This document shows positions 16,550 through 23,017 of a stretch of 23,017 nucleotides of DNA, one piece after another (position 1 is the first letter of the stretch; the number at the start of each line of letters is the position of its first letter). The position numbers and the translations under genes are program-made. The notes below the pieces were generated by a model that was not told the origin of the DNA, made no database searches, and saw nothing but the letters and a program-made list of their open reading frames with translations. The stretch comes from an uncultured Ezakiella sp. (GTDB lineage Bacteria; Bacillota; Clostridia; Tissierellales; Peptoniphilaceae), in NCBI GenBank assembly GCA_947293975.1, contig CAMYPV010000013.1, forward strand, positions 1 through 23,017, written 5' to 3'.

Positions 16550-17401
16550 TTATTTCTTTTTGCTAATGTCATACCATACAGATGATGCTAAGAACAATGA
16601 CGAGTAAGCACCAGCCAATAGTCCAATTAAAAGTGGCATAGCTAAAACTTTAACAGCTTCAGCTCCAACGTAATATAAAGTTACTACTGCAAAAACTGTT
16701 GTTACGGTTGTAATTATTGTACGTCTTAGTGTTCTATTTATAGAATAGTTAATAACTTCTTCCATTGTTCTACCATTCATAAATCTTTTTTCTTCTCTGA
16801 TTCTATCGAATATAATAATTGTAGCATTGATTGAATAACCAACTATAGTTAATATTGCGGCAATCAAGCTTGAGTTAAATGGTAATTGGAAGATTGCATA
16901 ACATGCAAGAGTAATCAAAACGTCGTGCAATAATGCAATAACAGCAGCTAAACCAAACTTAAATTCAAATCTAATTGTGATATATAATAACATCAAAACA
17001 CCTGCAATGATAATTGATGTTACAGCTTTCCTTTGAATTTCGCGACCCATTGTTGCGCCAGTTGAATCACTAGAAATCTTTTCTTTTTCAATTCCTAATG
17101 TTTCTTTGATTTTTTCTTTAATTTCACCAATTTGTTTTGTATTAAAGTCTTTTGTACTTTTTACAATTGCTGTTGATTTTTCTTCGCCAGAATAAACAAC
17201 AGATGCAGTATTATCTAATTCATGGAATATTGGCATTATTTGACTGCTTTCGATATATTTGTCAGCATGAATTTCAAAAACTGTACCGCCAGTAAAATCA
17301 ATACCAAAGTTAAATCCGTTCATAAGGAAGAAAATAATACCAACAACTATAAATAATGATGAGATTGCATAAAATATTTTTCTATTTTTAATAAAATTCA
17401 T
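16550..17401 (-). CDS. secF: Protein translocase subunit SecF
   Basis: SecF works with SecD as an accessory to SecYEG, using the proton-motive force to complete translocation. From ATG 17401 the protein has 283 residues. An N-terminal membrane segment at about 8-28 is followed by the extracytoplasmic FNFGIDFTGGTVFEI and an external domain. Five further hydrophobic segments follow, including ILTIVGYSINATIIIFDRIR, the conserved SecF fourth-segment signature. The frame extends 18 codons upstream into secD, but TAGGAGG spaced six bases from ATG 17401 and the family start MNFIKNRK fix the start. It lies 10 bases after the secD stop and ends the operon. Confidence 0.96.
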   Translation of the reverse strand: MNFIKNRKIFYAISSLFIVVGIIFFLMNGFNFGIDFTGGTVFEIHADKYIESSQIMPIFHELDNTASVVYSGEEKSTAIVKSTKDFNTKQIGEIKEKIKETLGIEKEKISSDSTGATMGREIQRKAVTSIIIAGVLMLLYITIRFEFKFGLAAVIALLHDVLITLACYAIFQLPFNSSLIAAILTIVGYSINATIIIFDRIREEKRFMNGRTMEEVINYSINRTLRRTIITTVTTVFAVVTLYYVGAEAVKVLAMPLLIGLLAGAYSSLFLASSVWYDISKKK

Positions 17402-17411
17402 GATAAACCTC

Positions 17412-18680
17412 CTATGCTCCCCATACCTTAGGATTTTTAGTCTTAATAAATCCAAGCATTAACTTTAGAATATATCTTGACAATAATACACCAGTAAACA
17501 TTGATGCAACAATACCTAACATAAGTGTAATACCAAATCCTTTAATAGTAGCTACACCAAATACATAAAGTACAATACCTGCGATAAATGTTGTAACATT
17601 AGAGTCAATAACTGATGTTAAAGCTCTGTGATGTCCAGCATTAACAGCTGCACCCGGTGTCTTACCAGCCTTTAATTCTTCTCTAATTCTTTCAAAAATA
17701 ACTACATTAGTATCGACAGCCATACCGATTGACAATATCAATCCTGCTATACCAGGTAATGTTAGTTTAACACCTAATAATAGATAGAAAATCACTAAAA
17801 TTTCTGTATAAACTATTAAACCAATTACAGCTGGAATTGCAAGTACTTTGTATAATACCAACATGATAATCATAATAGCAATTAAAGAGATTCCAATCGC
17901 TAAAATAGATTTTTCATATGCATCAAGACCTAGTGTTGGTCCAATAACTGAGCTTGTCAATTCTGTTAGCGGAACTGGTAGCGCACCTGCTTTAATAAGT
18001 GTAGCCAAACGTGTTGCTTCTTCAACATTCATATTGTCTCCACTAATTTGTGCTTTACCACCACTAATTGCAGATTGTACAACAGGACTTGAAATAACTT
18101 CATTATCAAGAACGATAAATAAAATCTTTTTATTTATTTCTGATTCTTTAGATAGTCTTGCTGTAGCTTCATAAAATAAATCTGCACCTTCTCTATCAAA
18201 CTCCAAACTTACAACTGGAACCTGACCTTTTACAGGATCATCTGTAAATTGTACAACTGATTCAACAACATTTTTACCTGTCAAAACCACGTTTTGATCT
18301 GGGTCAACAAATGAAAGTTGAGCTGTTTTACCAATTAATTGCATAGCTTCTTCAACATCCTTAACACCAGCTAGCTCAATTCTAATCCTGTTGCCGCCTT
18401 CAATTGCAATATTTGGTTCACTTAAGCCCATTCCATCAACTCTTTGTTGAATAACAGCCTTTGTCTGTTCCATTATTCTAGCTAATTCACTACCAGTCGC
18501 ATCAGTTTGTGCTTCTAGTAATACATAAACCCCACCTTTAAGGTCAAGTCCTAATGAAATAGCATCCTTTGCTTTTACAAATTCTCTATCACCAACTTTT
18601 AGGCCAAAAAGTCCTACGCAAGCAATTCCTAAAACAATTGCTACTATGATGATAAAAGATATTACGGATTTTTGTTTCAT
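17412..18680 (-). CDS. secD: Protein translocase subunit SecD
   Basis: The 422-residue inner-membrane partner of SecF. It has an N-terminal membrane segment (about 7-27), then AISLGLDLKGGVYVLLEAQTD from about residue 40, split as D1/head, and the P1 domain. Several C-terminal membrane helices (about 260-415) contain ILSIGMAVDTNVVIFERIRE, the signature helix whose Asp is needed for proton-driven function. The length is typical for a separate SecD; many Bacillus species have a fused SecDF instead. AAGGAGGG precedes the ATG by three bases and overlaps the scfB stop, so the two genes are closely linked. YajC, encoded a little upstream, joins the same complex. Confidence 0.96.
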   Translation of the reverse strand: MKQKSVISFIIIVAIVLGIACVGLFGLKVGDREFVKAKDAISLGLDLKGGVYVLLEAQTDATGSELARIMEQTKAVIQQRVDGMGLSEPNIAIEGGNRIRIELAGVKDVEEAMQLIGKTAQLSFVDPDQNVVLTGKNVVESVVQFTDDPVKGQVPVVSLEFDREGADLFYEATARLSKESEINKKILFIVLDNEVISSPVVQSAISGGKAQISGDNMNVEEATRLATLIKAGALPVPLTELTSSVIGPTLGLDAYEKSILAIGISLIAIMIIMLVLYKVLAIPAVIGLIVYTEILVIFYLLLGVKLTLPGIAGLILSIGMAVDTNVVIFERIREELKAGKTPGAAVNAGHHRALTSVIDSNVTTFIAGIVLYVFGVATIKGFGITLMLGIVASMFTGVLLSRYILKLMLGFIKTKNPKVWGA

Positions 18681-18689
18681 AATCCCTCC

Positions 18690-20042
18690 TTAATCCTGAT
18701 TTGCAAGAATAGAAATAGCACATTCAATACGCTTTCTTTCCATCTCGCATCCTATTTTATATGTTTTATTTATATCGTGGCTTGCGTACCATGAATTTGC
18801 ATGACATCCACCACTGCAATAAAACCTAGCCCAACAATCTTTACATTCGTCCTTAGTAAATACATTTGTACACTTAAATTCATCACGGAGTTTTGTATTG
18901 GTTATACCATTATATACATCTCCCAATTTAAATTCTTTTTCACTTACAAATTGATGGCACGGGAACAAATCACCTGTTGGCGTTACAGCTAAATATTCGT
19001 GCCCAGCTCCGCAACCTGAAGCTCTTTTTATAATACAAGGACCTTGATTTAAATCAATCATAAAATGGAAAAACATGAAATTCTTATCAGTTTTCAAAAT
19101 ATCAATATATTCTTTTGAAAACCTTTCATACTCTTTTAAAATCTCATCTAAATGTTCTTCCCTTATTGCATAATACTCATTAGGATCTGTTACTACAGGT
19201 TCAACTGAAACTTTTTCAAAACCTTGATTGTAAAAGTCTAAAATATCATTTGAAAAATCCAGGTTTTGATTTGTAAATGTTCCTCTGATGTAATAGTCTT
19301 TGTCTCCCCTTCTTTCAACAAGTTTTTTAAACTTAGGTACAATTATATCATACGATCCTTTATCAGTTAGAGTCTTACGCATTTTATCATTTACTGATTT
19401 TCTTCCATCCAAGCTAAGAACAACATTGCTCATTTCTTTATTTAAAAAATCAATGACTTCATCATTAAGTAAAACACCGTTTGTTGTGCATGTAAATCTG
19501 AAATTCTTATCATATTCTTTTTCAAGCTCTCTACCATATTTTACCAATTCAACCATTGTTTTATAATTCATTAATGGTTCGCCGCCAAAAAAGTCAACTT
19601 CAAGATTTTTTCTATTTCCAGAACTCTTGCATAAAAACAACAAAGCTTGCTTTCCAATTTCCAAAGGCATTAAACATTTTTCACCTTTAAAATTACCTTG
19701 AGCAGCAAAGCAATATTCACATTTTAAATTACAATCATGAGCCATGTGCAAGCATAATGCTTTTACTACGTTTTGATTTTTAAAAGGAATCAAATCAACC
19801 TCAATAGGCTCCGTATAAAGCATATCCTCTTTTATAAGAGCCTCGATTTCTGATATTGCTATTTTAACTTGATTAACAGAATATCCAAATTTTTTAGCTA
19901 GATCTTCTGCACTGTATTCATCAAATACATCAACAATATCATACACTATTTTATCCACAAGATGTACTGCACCTGAATTAATATCTAAAACAACATACAC
20001 ATTATTTAGATAAAACTTGTGGATTTTATTCTTTTTATCCAT
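18690..20042 (-). CDS. scfB: SCIFF (ranthipeptide) radical SAM maturase
   Basis: This enzyme installs Cys thioether crosslinks in the ScfA precursor, by analogy with CteB. From ATG 20042 it has 450 residues. The N-terminal 80 residues look like the PqqD-type recognition (RRE) domain (FYLNNVYVVLDINSGAVHLV). The radical SAM cluster is C104-x3-C108-x2-C111 (HDCNLKCEYCFA) with GGEP at 153-156. The C-terminal SPASM region has many cysteines (336, 344, 362, 391, 400, 403, 409, 413, 432), including CKDCWARFYCSGGC, which should bind two auxiliary 4Fe-4S clusters. A TTG six bases upstream is an alternative start; neither start has a visible Shine-Dalgarno site. A hairpin separates it from scfA. The identity rests on motifs plus the adjacent precursor and is very secure. 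Confidence 0.96.
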   Translation of the reverse strand: MDKKNKIHKFYLNNVYVVLDINSGAVHLVDKIVYDIVDVFDEYSAEDLAKKFGYSVNQVKIAISEIEALIKEDMLYTEPIEVDLIPFKNQNVVKALCLHMAHDCNLKCEYCFAAQGNFKGEKCLMPLEIGKQALLFLCKSSGNRKNLEVDFFGGEPLMNYKTMVELVKYGRELEKEYDKNFRFTCTTNGVLLNDEVIDFLNKEMSNVVLSLDGRKSVNDKMRKTLTDKGSYDIIVPKFKKLVERRGDKDYYIRGTFTNQNLDFSNDILDFYNQGFEKVSVEPVVTDPNEYYAIREEHLDEILKEYERFSKEYIDILKTDKNFMFFHFMIDLNQGPCIIKRASGCGAGHEYLAVTPTGDLFPCHQFVSEKEFKLGDVYNGITNTKLRDEFKCTNVFTKDECKDCWARFYCSGGCHANSWYASHDINKTYKIGCEMERKRIECAISILANQD

Positions 20043-20046
20043 TTTC

Positions 20047-20075
20047 AAAAAAATAGAGTGGAGAGTTCCACTCCT
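20047..20075 (-). terminator. Terminator-like hairpin between scfA and scfB
   Basis: GAGTGGA and TCCACTC (20056-20062 and 20067-20073) form a 7-bp, GC-rich stem around ACTC, extended by AATA/TATT across a bulge. Seven T residues follow on the minus strand (20047-20053). The stem starts right at the scfA stop codon and the T-run ends just before the scfB start. It should let scfA be made in excess of scfB, secD and secF, which must depend on readthrough or another promoter. Confidence 0.85.
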
Positions 20076-20223
20076 ATTTTAAGTTTGGATTTTCGCACTT
20101 TTGATTGCCAACAGTGCAGCTTGTTTTGCAGGCTGATTGGCATGATGTTTGACATTCGCCACAGCCGCCTTTGCAATATGTGTGCTTTAAATTTTTCTTT
20201 GAAAGTGTTTTAACAAATTTCAT
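20074..20223 (-). CDS. scfA: SCIFF ranthipeptide precursor (six-cysteine peptide)
   Basis: A 49-residue RiPP precursor. The C-terminal part CGECQTSCQSACKTSCTVGN (21-40) is the almost invariant SCIFF core. The N-terminal MKFVKTLSKKNLKHTY acts as the leader. Cysteines are at 17, 21, 24, 28, 32, 36 and 43: seven, one more than the usual six, the extra one being C17. From memory, the C. thermocellum maturase CteB links Cys32 to Thr37 of its precursor; both residues occupy those positions here. AGGAGG, spaced five bases from ATG 20223, overlaps the yajC stop. Ranthipeptides of this family have been tied to quorum-type regulation in clostridia; function here is inferred. The gene is too short for default ORF cut-offs and easily missed. 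Confidence 0.96.
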   Translation of the reverse strand: MKFVKTLSKKNLKHTYCKGGCGECQTSCQSACKTSCTVGNQKCENPNLK

Positions 20224-20232
20224 AATTTCCTC

Positions 20233-20586
20233 CTATATTTGTCCTTCAATATCTGCGTCTTTAACGTCTTTTTTGTCAGCTACAGTTCCGACTGCTGATT
20301 TTAAAATCTCAATAACAGTCTTATCTGAACCAACCTCGATTTGAACAATATCTTTTTTAACTTTAACAACTTTTCCTAATATACCACCGATAGTGACAAT
20401 ATCATCGCCAGCTTTCAATTCGCTTCTCATCTTATAAACTTCTTTTTCGCGTTTCTTTTGTGGTCTAATAATAAAGAAATAAAAGAATACTAAGACTAGA
20501 GCCATAGGAAGTAAACTCATAATTGGGTTACCTGCTGGAGCTGCTGTTAAAATAGAATTCTTAAGTAATGAACTTAAACCTAACAT
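20233..20586 (-). CDS. yajC: Sec translocase accessory subunit YajC
   Basis: A 117-residue single-pass membrane protein that associates with SecDF. The membrane segment is at about 22-40 (IMSLLPMALVLVFFYFFII), followed by the family hallmark RPQKKREKEV (41-50) and a soluble domain with LKAGDDIVTIGGILGKVVKV. The N-terminal 20 residues (through TAAPAGNP) are longer than minimal. GAGGTGATT before ATG 20586 supports the start. It has its own promoter just after tgt and is followed by scfA with only nine bases between, so yajC and the RiPP precursor are co-transcribed. Confidence 0.95.
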   Translation of the reverse strand: MLGLSSLLKNSILTAAPAGNPIMSLLPMALVLVFFYFFIIRPQKKREKEVYKMRSELKAGDDIVTIGGILGKVVKVKKDIVQIEVGSDKTVIEILKSAVGTVADKKDVKDADIEGQI

Positions 20587-20607
20587 TTAATCACCTCGCT
20601 TGGATTT

Positions 20608-20636
20608 ATTATACATTATTTTATCTTTAATTGCAA
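20608..20636 (-). promoter_or_regulatory. Promoter of yajC-scfA-scfB-secD-secF
   Basis: -35 TTGCAA (20631-20636), a 17-base spacer and a perfect -10 TATAAT (20608-20613). The -35 box lies three bases after the tgt stop. Initiation near 20601 would give a leader of about 15 bases with GAGGTGA as ribosome site. Confidence 0.85.
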
Positions 20637-20639
20637 CGA

Positions 20640-21758
20640 TTATTTTTTATAACCATATGATTCATAAAATTCATTTTTATATTCTAAGAATCTATCCTCT
20701 TCAATAGCCTTTCTTATATTTTCCATAAGATTTAATAAGAAGTGTATATTATGATATGTCAATAATCTTGCACCAAGAATTTCTCCCGCAACCATCAAAT
20801 GCCTTATATATGCTCTTGAATAATTTTTACATGTACTACAAGTACAAGTAGGATCAAGTGGTGTGAAATCATTTTTATATTTAGCATTTTTCATGTTTAT
20901 TCTTCCGTTTATTGTAAATGCTGCTCCATTTCTTGCATTTCTTGATGGTAGTACACAATCTGCCATATCAACGCCTCTTTCAACAGCTTCAAATAAATAA
21001 TCAGGAGTACCAACTCCCATTAAATACCTCGGTTTATCTTGAGGCATATAATCAGTTGTAACATCAAGCATTTCATTCATTAAATCCATAGGTTCGCCTA
21101 CACTAAGTCCGCCAATTGCAAATCCCTTTAAATCATGCTTTGTAGTTTCTATAGCGCTCTTAATTCGCAAATCCTTATACATTCCACCTTGAATTATTCC
21201 AAACAGAGCTTGATTTTCATTATCGCTTTTGGCTTCAACACATCTGTCTAACCATCTTAATGTTCTTTCAACAGAATGAGTAACATAATCTCTATCAGCT
21301 GGATATGGGATACATTCATCAAATGCCATCATGATATCGGATCCTAGATTCTCTTGAATTTTTATAGATTTTTCAGGAGATAAAAATATCTCACTACCAT
21401 CTAAATGACTTCTAAATAATGCACCCTCTTCTGTAATTTTTCTTGAATCAGTCAGGCTGAATACTTGGAATCCACCAGAGTCTGTCAAAATAGGTCCATT
21501 CCAGTTCATAAATTTATGCAAGCCACCTGCCTCTGCAATCAATTCATCGCCGGGTCTTAAAAGAAGATGATATGTGTTAGACAATATTATTTTTGCATCT
21601 AATTTAACCAAATCTTCAGAGCTAAGAGTTTTAACAGTTGCCCTTGTACCTACTGGCATAAATATCGGCGTAGGTATATCTCCATGAGGTGTGTGCAAAA
21701 TACCTCTTCTCGCTTTTGATCTTTTGTCAGTTTTTAATAGTTCAAATTCATACGTCAT
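20640..21758 (-). CDS. tgt: tRNA-guanine transglycosylase
   Basis: Tgt swaps guanine-34 of GUN-anticodon tRNAs for preQ1. The 372-residue protein has PTPIFMPVGTRATVKTL (29-45), LTDSGGFQVFSL (91-102) with the acid Asp93, FGIIQGG (186-192), GFAIGGLSVGEP (212-223) and MADCVLPSRNARNG (265-278) with the presumed nucleophile Asp267. Zinc ligands are C305, C307, C310 and H336. Length and motifs are those of a normal bacterial Tgt. TAGGAGAG precedes ATG 21758, eight bases after the queA stop. With queA it forms the preQ1 insertion and epoxyqueuosine step. No preQ1 synthesis gene is in the window. Confidence 0.97.
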   Translation of the reverse strand: MTYEFELLKTDKRSKARRGILHTPHGDIPTPIFMPVGTRATVKTLSSEDLVKLDAKIILSNTYHLLLRPGDELIAEAGGLHKFMNWNGPILTDSGGFQVFSLTDSRKITEEGALFRSHLDGSEIFLSPEKSIKIQENLGSDIMMAFDECIPYPADRDYVTHSVERTLRWLDRCVEAKSDNENQALFGIIQGGMYKDLRIKSAIETTKHDLKGFAIGGLSVGEPMDLMNEMLDVTTDYMPQDKPRYLMGVGTPDYLFEAVERGVDMADCVLPSRNARNGAAFTINGRINMKNAKYKNDFTPLDPTCTCSTCKNYSRAYIRHLMVAGEILGARLLTYHNIHFLLNLMENIRKAIEEDRFLEYKNEFYESYGYKK

Positions 21759-21766
21759 ATTCTCTC

Positions 21767-22789
21767 CTATCTAATAAACATAGCATCGCCAAAACTAAAG
21801 AATCTATATCTATTATTAACAGCATATTTATATATTTCAAGTGTCTTCTCTCTTCCAATAATTGCAGATACTAGCATAATAAGAGTTGATTTCGGCAAGT
21901 GAAAGTTTGTAACTAAAGAATCCACCATTTTAAATTTATATCCTGGATATATAAAAATACTTGTACTATGATGTCCTGCTTGTAATTCACTATCTTTAAC
22001 AGCACTTTCCAATGTTCTAACCGTTGTTGTACCAATTGCAACAATTTTTTTGCCAGATTTTTTTGCATGGTTAATCTTATCAGCAACTTCTTCTGAGATA
22101 TAATATTCTTCTTCATGCATCTTATGATTTTCAGCATTTTGTTCTGTTACAGGCTTAAATGTACCTAGTCCAACATTCAAAGTGATGTACTCCATTTCAA
22201 TGCCTTTTTCTTTTATGCGTTTTATCAAATCTTCCGTAAAATGCAAACCCGCGGTTGGAGCCGCAGCTGAGCCAGGTATTTTTGCATATACTGTTTGGTA
22301 TCTATTTTGATCCTTAAGTTTCTCATGTATATATGGTGGTAATGGCATTGTACCAATTTCTTCAAGAATTTCTAGAAGTACACCATTATAATGCATTTTA
22401 ACAGTCCTTATGCCCTCTTCATCATAACTTATAACCTCGATAGAAAGCTTATCTCCAAAATAAAAAATACTTCCAACTTTCGCTTTCTTTCCAGGTTTAC
22501 ACAAACATGTCCAAATATCCTTTTCTACTTCATGTAATAATAAAAATTCAACACTTTCTTCTTTACCTTCCCTACAACCATATATTCTTGCAGGAATAAC
22601 CTTTGAATTATTTAATACAAGTATATCGCCTTCATCCAAAAGATCTACAATGTCGCTAAAATGTTTATCAGTTATACTTTGTTTTTCTCTATCATATACC
22701 AGGAGTTTTGAATCATCTCTTTTTTCTAAGGGATGTTGTGCAATTAAATCTTCTGGTAATTCAAAATCATAATCATTAATATCAATCAT
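21767..22789 (-). CDS. queA: S-adenosylmethionine:tRNA ribosyltransferase-isomerase
   Basis: QueA moves the ribosyl part of S-adenosylmethionine onto preQ1 in tRNA to give epoxyqueuosine. The 340-residue length is typical. Family segments include the start DYDFELPEDLIAQHPLEKRD, DILVLNNSKVIPARI, PGSAAAPTAGLHFTEDL in the middle, LNVGLGTFKPV, and the end NRYRFFSFGDAMFIR. The start ATG 22789 overlaps the end of the SpoIID-domain gene by eight bases; its nearest GGAG is too far away to be ideal, so coupling is likely. tgt follows eight bases after its stop, making a queA-tgt pair as in many bacteria. Confidence 0.97.
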   Translation of the reverse strand: MIDINDYDFELPEDLIAQHPLEKRDDSKLLVYDREKQSITDKHFSDIVDLLDEGDILVLNNSKVIPARIYGCREGKEESVEFLLLHEVEKDIWTCLCKPGKKAKVGSIFYFGDKLSIEVISYDEEGIRTVKMHYNGVLLEILEEIGTMPLPPYIHEKLKDQNRYQTVYAKIPGSAAAPTAGLHFTEDLIKRIKEKGIEMEYITLNVGLGTFKPVTEQNAENHKMHEEEYYISEEVADKINHAKKSGKKIVAIGTTTVRTLESAVKDSELQAGHHSTSIFIYPGYKFKMVDSLVTNFHLPKSTLIMLVSAIIGREKTLEIYKYAVNNRYRFFSFGDAMFIR

Positions 22790-23017
22790 AAACTCGTTCT
22801 ATTTCTACTCCTTCATAATAGAATTTTAAAATATCTTTATAATTAAAGCCTTGCTTAGCCATTTCGTTTGCTCCGTACTGACTCATGCCAACGCCATGGC
22901 CTACTCCCATTCCTATAAATTTAATACTTTCATTGCTACCATCATTAATGATTGTAAAGTCATTCCCTGAAGATGACTCTTCTCTTATTAAACAAGAATT
23001 TGGAATAGGATTATAAC
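22782..23017 (-). CDS. SpoIID/LytB-domain protein, C-terminal 77 residues
   Basis: Only the end of this gene is in the window; the start lies beyond base 23017. The visible part has GMGVGHGVGMSQYGANEMA (about 35-53 of the visible residues) followed by GFNYKDILKFYYEGVEI, the typical end of the SpoIID/LytB domain. SpoIID is a peptidoglycan lytic transglycosylase used in engulfment during sporulation; LytB-type relatives modulate amidases in vegetative cells. Which role applies cannot be told from a fragment. Its TGA stop lies inside the queA start region, an eight-base overlap, so it probably belongs to the same transcript as queA-tgt. Family call is strong, function inferred. Confidence 0.88.
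   Translation of the reverse strand, partial: YNPIPNSCLIREESSSGNDFTIINDGSNESIKFIGMGVGHGVGMSQYGANEMAKQGFNYKDILKFYYEGVEIERVYD

Noticed and set aside
17402..17455. N-terminal extension of secF into secD
   Set aside because: It overlaps the secD coding end, while TAGGAGG is spaced correctly for ATG 17401 and MNFIKNRK is a normal SecF start.
20019..20213. Plus-strand open frame across the scfA/scfB junction
   Set aside because: It is antisense to scfA and the hairpin; the minus-strand SCIFF peptide is unmistakable.

Overview
This window is a compact, AT-rich piece of a bacterial chromosome in which every recognisable gene lies on the minus strand. The gene content points to an anaerobic Bacillota (Firmicutes): an ileS gene with a T-box leader, an scfA/scfB (SCIFF ranthipeptide) pair inside a yajC-secD-secF cluster, a bifunctional Rel, a fructose-6-phosphate-aldolase-like transaldolase beside GlpX, and strong AGGAGG ribosome sites. 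The very low GC and this gene order fit Clostridia or Tissierellia (for example Peptoniphilaceae). I cannot name the species. No tRNA, rRNA, CRISPR array, insertion sequence or phage gene was seen, and no gap without a gene exceeds 300 bases.

Layout in the direction of transcription (high to low coordinates). (1) 23017-20640: the end of a SpoIID/LytB-domain gene, then queA and tgt, the last shared steps of queuosine tRNA modification. (2) 20636-16493: a promoter just after tgt drives yajC and scfA. A terminator-like hairpin follows, then scfB, secD and secF, and a terminator. This block joins Sec translocase accessory proteins to a small Cys-rich RiPP precursor and its radical SAM maturase. 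(3) 16548-12134: recJ, rel and dtd, from a promoter that overlaps the secF terminator. (4) 12137-9655: a nitroreductase-like gene, a transaldolase and glpX (class II fructose-1,6-bisphosphatase), i.e. sugar-phosphate metabolism plus a probable flavoprotein. (5) 9651-4986: rpmE, a hairpin, then prmC, prfA, a BaiN/HI0933-type flavoprotein and a homoserine-dehydrogenase-like protein with a SAF domain. PrmC methylates the GGQ glutamine of the release factor encoded by the next gene. (6) 4978-1: promoter, isoleucine T-box, ileS, a cytoplasmic parvulin-type prolyl isomerase and a RelA/SpoT-synthetase-like gene that runs off the window.

Most of the window is housekeeping: translation, protein export, tRNA modification, DNA repair and the stringent response. 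The points most worth a second look are: a RelA/SpoT-like protein at the left edge whose nucleotide-binding loop looks degenerate; a SCIFF precursor with seven rather than six cysteines; two places where a hairpin separates an abundant small product (L31, ScfA) from an enzyme gene with no visible Shine-Dalgarno site (prmC, scfB); a promoter placed so that its transcript starts inside the preceding terminator; and a recurring pattern in which the -35 box sits within a few bases of, or on, the preceding stop codon. Several genes have longer in-frame extensions, and I chose starts by Shine-Dalgarno position and family N-termini (ileS, secF, dtd, rpmE, scfB, the SAF gene).
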